5,008 nucleotides of DNA, taken from positions 1 through 5,008 of the forward strand of contig DUWJ01000050.1 in assembly GCA_012842765.1 (NCBI GenBank), in the 5' to 3' direction. The notes beneath the pieces are model-generated. The model ran no database searches, was not told where the DNA came from, and saw only the letters and a program-made list of their open reading frames with translations. The position numbers and the translations under genes are program-made. The stretch comes from Bacillota bacterium (lineage in GTDB: Bacteria > Bacillota > DTU025). Numbering within the stretch: position 1 is the first letter of the stretch; every line of letters begins with the position of its first letter. Shown one piece after another: positions 1 through 5,008 of the stretch.

Positions 1-24
1 ACACATTGAAAACATCACCTGCCC
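1..24 (-). promoter_or_regulatory. Possible ribosome site and start codon of a next gene running off the left edge
   Basis: Read on the minus strand, the final bases contain AGGTGAT, an exact match to part of the 16S anti-Shine-Dalgarno complement. It is followed about 7 bases later by an ATG at 6-4, after which only one further codon remains in the window. Spacing and sequence fit a bacterial start site, and the site lies some 40 bases after the end of the preceding open frame (stop at 49-47). No coding content is visible, so this is only a hint that another co-directional gene follows. Confidence 0.3.
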
Positions 25-46
25 GTGGATTCTCAGTTTTGCACTT

Positions 47-614
47 TCACTTCTCTGCTGATTCTTGTGCTTCCTCAACACTGAAGGCGCAATCGTAAAA
101 TGCGGCCTGAAGCCCGATATCGCCCACGTGTTCTCCTATGAGAAAGCTGACCCCTCCCCCACACCTGACAGGCTCACCGTTGTAAGCCACGACCACATCC
201 GGTCTGGATCGACTGTCGAGCCTAGCCGAAAAAGCACCTCGCCTTAATGCACAGCGAAGCGCACCATATCTCCGTCGCAACGGATCCGCACCGCAAATCA
301 ATCAAACCCACGAACACTGCTATGGATGATTAACAAACCCGTCCTTGGTGATGACGGCAGCCATGACGAGCGCCAACGTTCCATCCGTCCCCACGCTGAG
401 CCGCACGACGATTCCGTAAATGAGCACAACCTTGGCCCAATCATCACGCCTCCCGGATAAGCGGAAGCATGTGGATATTTTGTCACGGCGGAGTTCTTGT
501 CTATGAACTCACGCATAATTGAGTGGCCGGGATCTCCCTTTATTTTGACTACACGACCTCCGACACCATTGCCATAAGTCCACAGGTATCGACCAAGGGA
601 CACACAGTTTTCAT
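47..614 (-). pseudogene. Probable decayed protein-coding region, product unrecognised
   Basis: No single intact gene spans this 570-base stretch downstream of the histidine phosphatase. An ATG at 614 has an AAGG ribosome site 7 bases upstream but hits a stop after about 21 codons. Protein-like stretches then appear in different frames. The frame entered at 603 gives GRVVKIKGDPGHSIMREF and continues plausibly to about 445. A second frame from about 442 gives DWAKVVLIYGIVVRLSV, then TDGTLALVMAAVITKDGFVN, with a TAG at 322-320. A short run AVRIRCDGDMVRFAV sits at about 294-250. The second frame then resumes, with YNGEPVRCGGGVSFLIGE and GLQAAFYDCAFSVEEAQ, ending in TGA at 49-47. Frame-switching of otherwise protein-like sequence suggests a gene broken by several indels and stops. 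I do not recognise the family. Alternatives are two small genes (603-298 and 301-47) or non-coding sequence with chance open frames. Sequencing error is less likely, because the neighbouring genes are intact. Confidence 0.4.
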
Positions 615-624
615 AACACAGCCT

Positions 625-1293
625 TCATTCCTCATGCCCCTCTTTCCGCGGCGCGTCAAGTCCTAATGCTTCGAGGAAGTGCCTATCGTTGAGCAGTAAA
701 ACCTTACCCTTTACGTCGTCATCCACCCGAGAAACACTTGCAATGCTCAAAGACGCATTGCCCACTGTGAGCCGCAAGTGATTCGCAACATCCAGATTGA
801 GCACGCGGCAAATCAGAGCTTTCAGAACAATAGCATGTCCAACGACGACGATCGTCTCATCGCCATGAGCGCAGACAAATCCGTCGGCAAGATCGCGTGC
901 TCGCGCCGAGACATCCGCGACACTTTCCCCTCCAGGATACCTGGTCCCAATGGGATCAGTTCTATGCTCGACCATGAAATCCGGGTAAGCCAGCTGCACC
1001 TCGTCCCAGGTCATTCCTTCGAGGGCGCCAACATCGATTTCTTTGAGTCGATCGTCGGTCACCACATCTAAGCCGACCGCCTTGCCAATGGCGCTAGCAG
1101 TCATGTACGCCCTGGCAAGAGGACTCGAGTATAGAGCTGTAATCGTGCCGCGATTTAAGGAAGCTATGTAGTTAGCACAGGCGTCCGCCTGCCGGGTCCC
1201 GAGATCTGAGAGGGGAACATCCTTGCATCCCTGCAATCGCCTTGCGCGATTGAACATAGTCTCTCCGTGTCTGATCAAAAGCAGTTTCGTCAT
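625..1293 (-). CDS. Histidine phosphatase family protein (phosphoglycerate mutase-like)
   Basis: This is a 222-residue cytosolic enzyme of the histidine phosphatase (branch 1) superfamily, which removes phosphate from small molecules or proteins through a phosphohistidine intermediate. The family signature LLIRHGET is at residues 4-12, with His9 as the expected phospho-acceptor. Arg61 in SSPLARA, Glu85 in LKEIDVGALEG and His153 in VVVGHAIVLK complete the usual catalytic set, so the enzyme looks active. Its length is typical. The start at 1293 is preferred over the in-frame ATG at 1308 because a GAGGGGG ribosome site lies 6 bases upstream of 1293. No signal peptide or membrane segment is visible. 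The gene starts 26 bases after the ymfH-like stop codon, so it is probably the last intact member of the same operon. The substrate cannot be deduced. CobC-like (alpha-ribazole phosphatase) and GpmB-like members look alike, and no cobalamin genes are nearby. The last 25 residues are charged and probably variable. Confidence 0.92.
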   Translation of the reverse strand: MTKLLLIRHGETMFNRARRLQGCKDVPLSDLGTRQADACANYIASLNRGTITALYSSPLARAYMTASAIGKAVGLDVVTDDRLKEIDVGALEGMTWDEVQLAYPDFMVEHRTDPIGTRYPGGESVADVSARARDLADGFVCAHGDETIVVVGHAIVLKALICRVLNLDVANHLRLTVGNASLSIASVSRVDDDVKGKVLLLNDRHFLEALGLDAPRKEGHEE

Positions 1294-1311
1294 GTTTGTC
1301 CCCCTCATTGC
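1294..1311 (-). promoter_or_regulatory. Ribosome binding site deciding the phosphatase start
   Basis: On the minus strand the sequence GAGGGGG is followed by the 6-base spacer ACAAAC and then the ATG at 1293. It overlaps the other in-frame ATG (1308), which has no comparable site of its own. This favours the shorter protein beginning MTKLLLIRHGET, which also matches how the family normally begins, with the RHG motif within the first ten residues. Confidence 0.7.
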
Positions 1312-1319
1312 CAGAAACT

Positions 1320-2615
1320 CTATTGCATGGGATTCACCACGGATACTACAAGCATCTCGGGATCGAACAGCTGCTTGCCGAGATCCATCACTTCGTCCAG
1401 GGAAATGCTCTCAGCAACCCCAACTCTGTCAAGCAATCTCATCTTTCTGAAGTGGTAAGCAAGAAAGTTGTAGGCTATGAACTCCAAAGAGTTGAATGCT
1501 CTGAGCGCAGAGCCTATGAAACTCCGGCGAGCGCGCTCAAACAGCTCTCTGTCGATGCCTGCCGCAATGGAGTCATTTATCCCCTTACAAACGCGGTCCA
1601 CCAGAGCATCCGGAGAATTGCTCTTCCCCTCGAATATCACAAAACTGTAGTCCTTTTCGCAATCGAAATTCCAGTCGAACGTGTGGTCGAGCAACCCTGC
1701 TTCGTAAAGTTCGTTGTACAGTGCGGAGCTGCGCCCTATCAAAGTGTAAAGCAACATTTCCATGCACACAGTTTTGCGCAGAAGTTGAGCGCCTTCATAC
1801 CCCACATCGTTATCCTTGAATCCAAAACAGACCAATGGCTCCGACACCGGCATTCTGCGCTCCACACGTTTCATCCCAACTTCTCGCGGTTCATGCGGAT
1901 ACAGACGTTCTACTGCTGGCACTGGCCCGTGAAGCTTATCATCCAGATGCGCCGAGGCGCGGTCAGCCACCTCGTTCGGATCAACGTCGCCGACAACAAG
2001 CAATGTCATGTTGGACGGATGATAGAACGTATTGTAACACCTTGTCAGAATGTCCACGTCGATAGAGCGTATTGAATCGACTGTCCCCGCAACCTCCAAG
2101 CGGACAGGGAAACACTGATACATGCCTTTCAGCATTCCGTACATCGCCTGCCAGGCGGGGGAGTCTTCATCCCTCTTGATCTCCTGCTCAATTATGCCTT
2201 TCTCATTCTCCACATTCTCCTCAGTGAAATGAGGCCTCATCACAAAATCCAGGAGGGTATCGAGACAAGGCCCGAAATTGTCGACACAGGAAAATAAGTA
2301 GGCAGTCATTGTATAGTCTGTGAAAGCGTTTGAGTAGGCACCCAGCTCCGCAAAGACGTCATCAATCGATCCTGACTCCTCCGCAAAAAGCTTGTGCTCG
2401 AGAAAATGGGCTAATCCGTCAGGGACATCCACAGTTTCTCCCGTATCGATCCTGCGGAACTTGGTGTCGAGCGATCCATATCTCGTGCCAATAAGGGCGT
2501 ATTTCTTTGCGTACCCCGCCTTCCGCTGGACGCACACTTCCAGGCCGCAGTCGAGACGGGTAGTGGATACTTCCTCCCGGAGCAGTTCTGACCTTGCAAT
2601 TTCCATACTACGCAC
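1320..2615 (-). CDS. ymfH: M16 family zinc metallopeptidase, YmfH/YfmH-like (EF-P modification-associated)
   Basis: This is the catalytic-type subunit of a two-gene M16B peptidase pair, 431 residues from the chosen GTG. The inverted zinc motif HFLEH is at residues 70-74 inside GLAHFLEHKLF, the form typical of YmfH proteins. The downstream segment ENEKGIIEQEI (residues 136-146) supplies the likely third zinc ligand, Glu145, and an accessory Glu138. The C-terminal half has the M16 fold but lacks the usual Arg/Tyr substrate-binding pair: in NELYEAGLLDHTF the equivalent positions are Tyr304 and His311. It should therefore need its partner, the ymfF-like product, to work. No signal peptide is visible, so it is presumably cytosolic. 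In Bacillus the family is linked genetically to EF-P 5-aminopentanol modification. Its actual substrate here is inferred, not shown. Start choice: GTG at 2615 has AGGAGG 9 bases upstream. ATG at 2606 lies one base past the ymfF stop and is the main alternative. A TTG at 2657 gives a longer N-terminus unlike the family. Confidence 0.93.
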   Translation of the reverse strand: MRSMEIARSELLREEVSTTRLDCGLEVCVQRKAGYAKKYALIGTRYGSLDTKFRRIDTGETVDVPDGLAHFLEHKLFAEESGSIDDVFAELGAYSNAFTDYTMTAYLFSCVDNFGPCLDTLLDFVMRPHFTEENVENEKGIIEQEIKRDEDSPAWQAMYGMLKGMYQCFPVRLEVAGTVDSIRSIDVDILTRCYNTFYHPSNMTLLVVGDVDPNEVADRASAHLDDKLHGPVPAVERLYPHEPREVGMKRVERRMPVSEPLVCFGFKDNDVGYEGAQLLRKTVCMEMLLYTLIGRSSALYNELYEAGLLDHTFDWNFDCEKDYSFVIFEGKSNSPDALVDRVCKGINDSIAAGIDRELFERARRSFIGSALRAFNSLEFIAYNFLAYHFRKMRLLDRVGVAESISLDEVMDLGKQLFDPEMLVVSVVNPMQ

Positions 2616-3927
2616 CAGCCTCGTCCTCCTCATTGCGCAGGAAGTAGATTGTGTCAAGCTCTATTTTGCTCGCAACACGGACTATGTCATCCATAGAGAC
2701 TGCTTCTATGCGCCGCAATAGCTCGTCAGGTTTCTCCCCAACGCCGTTTATCCTGGAGACGATGGCGTAATCAATCTGAGCGCCCGGACTGTCCCCCATC
2801 ATGCGTATGTCTCTCGTAATTGCCCTGCGAGTCTTGTCCATTTCGTCATCGGAGATCCTGCCAGACCTCACATCATCTAACTGCTCCTCGATTATCTCGA
2901 CCGCCTTATCCATGGCTTCAGGCGCTATCCCCGCCCAAACATTCATGACGCCCTTATTCTGATCAATCCCAGAATAGACGGAGTAGGCCAAGCTTTCACC
3001 TTCGCGGACATTCTGAAAGAGTTTCGAGTGCGCATACCCTCCGTAGATGCCATTGGCCATCAAAATCGCTGGATAGTCGGGGTCGGACATGTTGACGCCA
3101 GTCCAATAGCCAATGACCAGGCTTCCTTGATTCACATCCATGCTCTCTACAACCTGTCTCGGCTGTACAGGCACTCGATGCCCAACCCTGGCAGGCACCT
3201 CAAGCGGCATAGGTTTGCGCTCCATATCGAAAACCTCTCCCACCAGTTCCAACACGCGTTCGCGGGCCACATCTCCCACTAGAAAAATGTCCAATGGGAG
3301 CTGCGCAACCGCTTTTTTGTGCCAAGAGCGAAGGCCTTCAGGATCAATGCCAGGAATATCCTCAACCCGACCCAGCCTGTACAGGGCATACGGTTCGCCT
3401 CTGAACATCTCTTCGTTGCATCTCTTGAAGGCATAACCCATCTTGTTATCTATTATGCTCTCGATTCGCCGCCTAAGATTGATCTTTTCCTGTTCCACAT
3501 AATCCTCGCGAAATGCCTCAGCTTCCAGAACCGGATCGAAAACCACGTCTCGCAATATCCCGATTCCCTGGCGCAACAGGTCTTCATCTGCCGACAAATA
3601 CGCGTCATTCGCCACATCAACAGAAAAGATAAGGAGCTGCTTCTCACCCCTCTTACTAACACCGGCAGACAAGCCTGTCCCATACAGGCTGTCAAGACTC
3701 TGCCTGAACTCGGCAGTTCTTGGCCAGCGCCTCGTGCCCCTGCTCAGCACTTCTGGCAGAATAGCGTTAAGAGTGACTGTATCCTCAGTCAGGTCAGAGT
3801 AAATCACCGCGGTAATTGTGTTGCTCTTAAACTTAGAGGTTTGCATTACGTAGACGTTTATCCCATTCGGCAACACATCCGTGGAAAACCATTCGTCCAA
3901 TGATCGAACCCCCCTGTGTTCTTGCAC
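2608..3927 (-). CDS. ymfF: M16 family peptidase-like protein, YmfF/YfmF-like, non-catalytic partner subunit
   Basis: This 439-residue M16-fold protein pairs with the downstream ymfH-like product. The N-terminal half starts with DVLPNGINVYVMQTSKFKSN, typical of the family, but the zinc motif is absent: the HxxEH position reads ILPEV (residues 56-60). The glutamate zinc ligand in the later helix is replaced by Arg154 (EQEKINLRRRI, 145-155). The C-terminal half keeps the substrate-binding pair in NVREGESLAY (306-315), with Arg308 and Tyr315. By analogy with heterodimeric M16B enzymes, it would supply substrate binding while YmfH supplies zinc chemistry. It has no signal peptide or membrane segment. 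Start choice is open. GTG at 3927 has GGAG 11 bases upstream. A TTG at 3900 (before DEWFSTDV) has AGGGGGG about 8 bases upstream and would remove nine poorly conserved residues. The upstream spacer may contain the operon promoter. Family knowledge links it to EF-P 5-aminopentanol modification in Bacillus. Its role here is inferred from similarity. Confidence 0.92.
   Translation of the reverse strand: MQEHRGVRSLDEWFSTDVLPNGINVYVMQTSKFKSNTITAVIYSDLTEDTVTLNAILPEVLSRGTRRWPRTAEFRQSLDSLYGTGLSAGVSKRGEKQLLIFSVDVANDAYLSADEDLLRQGIGILRDVVFDPVLEAEAFREDYVEQEKINLRRRIESIIDNKMGYAFKRCNEEMFRGEPYALYRLGRVEDIPGIDPEGLRSWHKKAVAQLPLDIFLVGDVARERVLELVGEVFDMERKPMPLEVPARVGHRVPVQPRQVVESMDVNQGSLVIGYWTGVNMSDPDYPAILMANGIYGGYAHSKLFQNVREGESLAYSVYSGIDQNKGVMNVWAGIAPEAMDKAVEIIEEQLDDVRSGRISDDEMDKTRRAITRDIRMMGDSPGAQIDYAIVSRINGVGEKPDELLRRIEAVSMDDIVRVASKIELDTIYFLRNEEDEAGA
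2616..2631 (-). promoter_or_regulatory. Ribosome binding site inside the end of ymfF, for ymfH
   Basis: A strong GAGGAGG lies inside the last codons of the upstream gene, where it also encodes part of the Asn-Glu-Glu-Asp stretch. It sits 9 bases before the GTG at 2615 and about 18 bases before the ATG at 2606. The spacing points to GTG as the ymfH start, so the two genes would overlap by 8 bases (2615-2608). This arrangement is expected to couple their translation and give balanced amounts of the two subunits. Confidence 0.6.
3901..3918 (-). promoter_or_regulatory. Alternative ribosome site for ymfF (TTG start at 3900)
   Basis: AGGGGGG lies about 8 bases upstream of an in-frame TTG at 3900-3898. 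Compared with the GGAG 11 bases before the GTG at 3927, this has better spacing but a weaker start codon. Both sites are in the same frame, so only the first nine residues are in doubt. Confidence 0.4.
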
Positions 3928-3970
3928 CGCAAGGCATTCTCCGGAGAAAAAGCAATTCCCACTGATTCTT

Positions 3971-4000
3971 AGTATGACCCATATTCATTCGCAAGTTCAA
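3971..4000 (-). promoter_or_regulatory. Weak sigma-70/sigma-A-like promoter candidate for the ymfF-ymfH-phosphatase operon
   Basis: On the minus strand, TTGAAC (4000-3995) and CATACT (3976-3971) are separated by 18 bases. Each hexamer matches the -35 and -10 consensus at four of six positions. The predicted start of transcription, near 3964, would give a leader of about 37 bases before the GTG at 3927. Position is reasonable, but the match is modest and could be chance. Confidence 0.3.
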
Positions 4001-4096
4001 GCCGGCAACCGCATATTCCTGGAGGATCCCCAGACGGCAAGCTTGTACATTCCCATCAATTGCGTGCATCAGAGCATTAGCAACGGCAAGATACGC

Positions 4097-4123
4097 AAAA
4101 AGGGGCTCATAATCTGCTATGCC
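4097..4123 (-). terminator. Weak intrinsic terminator-like hairpin after the surface-type gene
   Basis: On the minus strand, GGCATA and TATGAGCC can pair as GGC-ATA / TAT-(GA bulge)-GCC around a 6-base loop, followed closely by CCTTTTT. It begins about 50 bases after the stop codon at 4177-4175. The stem is short and bulged, so termination would be weak. The position between two transcription units is the main argument for it. Confidence 0.3.
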
Positions 4124-4174
4124 TGCCCAAATGGCAACCACAGAAGCATGCACAGCCTCAAAGATCGAGTTGTA

Positions 4175-5008
4175 TCACTGCACTGGAATCTCAATATTCT
4201 CCAGAAGTGTTGCTTCTCGCAGTTTAGGAGGGATAACGATATTGACTATGGCCTCTTCTCCCGGTTCAAGCGTTACAACGATACGTTCGACATCGTCCCC
4301 AAACTGAGGGATTGAAATAACCCATGTTCCAGGCCTCAATGCCGTAAATCGGAATTCTCCTTGCGGCCCAGTCTTGCTCCTCAGCGTTTCGAGCTCGCCG
4401 CGAAGCTCGATTATCACGCCATAGATCCCGACTCGTTCTCCAATAACCTTCTCATGCCCGCCAGGGAGAAGCACAATCTCTTCTTCAGGGCCGAGGCGAG
4501 TCACTGTTCCTGCAATAGATCCGCTCTGTGTCAAGTCGATAACCAACTCTACCTCTGTTCCTGCTAACACGTCAACGCGTAACGGCAACTGGACCGCCGG
4601 AATTAGGTTGGACGGTATTGAGCTTCGGTCTATATCTATATAGTGTACGCCCGGCGCTACGCCGCTCAATACAAATATTCCATCTGAACCTGTGAAAACA
4701 GCCATTCCATCCATTCTGACCAGCACATTCGGAACCCCAAGATAACCATGATCCTCAGATCTCCGGACGACTCCTTTGACTACCTCTTTGTCTCTCTTAA
4801 TTGAGAATGGAATGTCAAAACAAGCCGAATAGCCAATGTCGATACGATAGATAGACGCCTTACCTGTTGCAGCACGTTCAAGGGACAAATCTGCAAGTAT
4901 TTTTTGGGAGTTTGGGAGTGAGTAGCTTGCACTTGCGCCAATGAAGCGCTTTGAGATTTGCCCCATGTCTGTGCGGTAGTATGCCTTGTATACCTTGTTT
5001 GGAGAAAG
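4175..5008 (-). CDS. Partial: C-terminal end of a large beta-rich surface/usher-like protein with carboxypeptidase-regulatory-like modules
   Basis: The frame is open through the right edge of the window: residues LSPNKVYKAYYRTD precede the first internal ATG at 4966. These 277 residues are therefore the C-terminus of a longer protein, not a complete gene. The first ~75 residues have alternating polar/hydrophobic strands (for example ASIYRIDIGYSACFDIPF), as in beta-barrel or usher-like segments. A first carboxypeptidase-regulatory (prealbumin-like) module follows at about 76-132: GVVRR, GVPNVLVRMDG, then FTGSDGIFVLSGVAPGVHYI, with the typical G.pGxY-type turn. A second module at about 162-236 has GSIAGTVTRL, then GVIIELRGE, TGPQGEFRFTALRPGTWVI. 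The tail EPGEEAIVNIVIPP forms a last strand before TGA. There is no sortase motif, membrane anchor or surface-layer domain at this end. Such modules are known in extracellular or cell-envelope proteins, so surface location is inferred. The real N-terminus, signal peptide and promoter lie outside the window. Confidence 0.8.
   Translation of the reverse strand, partial: LSPNKVYKAYYRTDMGQISKRFIGASASYSLPNSQKILADLSLERAATGKASIYRIDIGYSACFDIPFSIKRDKEVVKGVVRRSEDHGYLGVPNVLVRMDGMAVFTGSDGIFVLSGVAPGVHYIDIDRSSIPSNLIPAVQLPLRVDVLAGTEVELVIDLTQSGSIAGTVTRLGPEEEIVLLPGGHEKVIGERVGIYGVIIELRGELETLRSKTGPQGEFRFTALRPGTWVISIPQFGDDVERIVVTLEPGEEAIVNIVIPPKLREATLLENIEIPVQ

Larger units (their letters stand above)
3928..4174 (-). 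other. Spacer between the surface-type gene and the ymfF operon
   Basis: This 247-base gap carries the weak terminator-like hairpin and the promoter-like pair listed separately. No family is recognised in it. It is open in the same minus frame as the upstream gene beyond its TGA, through to a TAA at about 3833, and it is also open on the plus strand. The minus frame has no convincing ribosome site before any of its ATG or GTG codons, so I do not call a gene here. Confidence 0.5.

Noticed and set aside
778..1071. 97-codon plus-strand open frame within the phosphatase gene
   Set aside because: It lies opposite a gene with complete catalytic motifs and gives no recognisable protein.
1296..2075. 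259-codon open frame on the plus strand
   Set aside because: It is exactly antisense and codon-aligned to the ymfH-like gene. Its openness follows from the codon choice of that gene, and the translation matches no family I recognise.
3319..3903. 194-codon open frame on the plus strand
   Set aside because: It is codon-aligned antisense to the ymfF-like gene, whose M16 features are clear.
3881..4315. 144-codon open frame on the plus strand across the spacer
   Set aside because: It is codon-aligned antisense to the 3' end of the surface-type gene and its in-phase extension. The product is rich in scattered Cys, His and Asn with no recognisable domain.
4966..4966. ATG at 4966 as the true start of the surface-type gene
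   Set aside because: The frame stays open to the window edge with coding-like residues upstream, and no good ribosome site precedes this ATG. The gene is more likely cut by the edge.
1..5008. CRISPR arrays, tRNA or rRNA genes, insertion sequences, long direct or inverted repeats
   Set aside because: None was seen by eye: no regularly spaced repeats, cloverleaf-like sequences, transposase motifs or terminal repeats.

Overview
The window reads as an ordinary chromosomal segment of a Gram-positive-lineage bacterium (Bacillota), with mid-range GC. The main reason is the adjacent pair of M16-type peptidase genes of the YmfF/YmfH kind (annotated in databases as EF-P 5-aminopentanol modification-associated proteins YfmF and YfmH), together with strong purine-rich Shine-Dalgarno sites and use of GTG/TTG starts. 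All convincing genes lie on the minus strand, so transcription runs from high to low coordinates. The genus cannot be named from this sequence.

In transcription order: (1) 5008-4175 is the 3' end of a large gene cut by the window edge. Its product is beta-rich and ends in two carboxypeptidase-regulatory-like (prealbumin/SpaA-like) modules, as in surface or usher-like proteins. (2) 4174-3928 is a 247-base spacer with a weak terminator-like hairpin and a weak promoter-like pair. The frame of gene 1 stays open across it, past the stop. (3) 3927-2608 (ymfF-like) and 2615-1320 (ymfH-like) overlap. YmfF lacks the zinc site but keeps the C-terminal Arg/Tyr pair. YmfH has HFLEH but lacks the Arg/Tyr pair, so the two together make one complete M16 active site. 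(4) 1293-625 is a histidine phosphatase, 26 bases behind ymfH and with its own good ribosome site. (5) 614-47 holds no intact gene. Protein-like stretches scattered over several frames suggest a decayed coding region. (6) The last bases at the left edge carry a ribosome-site-like sequence and an ATG that could begin another gene.

ymfF, ymfH and the phosphatase probably form one operon. The M16 pair is linked by family knowledge to maturation of translation factor EF-P in Bacillus, but the dedicated EF-P enzymes are not in this window. I found no clear evidence of a novel system, mobile element, CRISPR array, tRNA or rRNA. The points most worth a second look are the split M16 active site, the decayed locus, the cut surface-type protein and the open frame past its stop.
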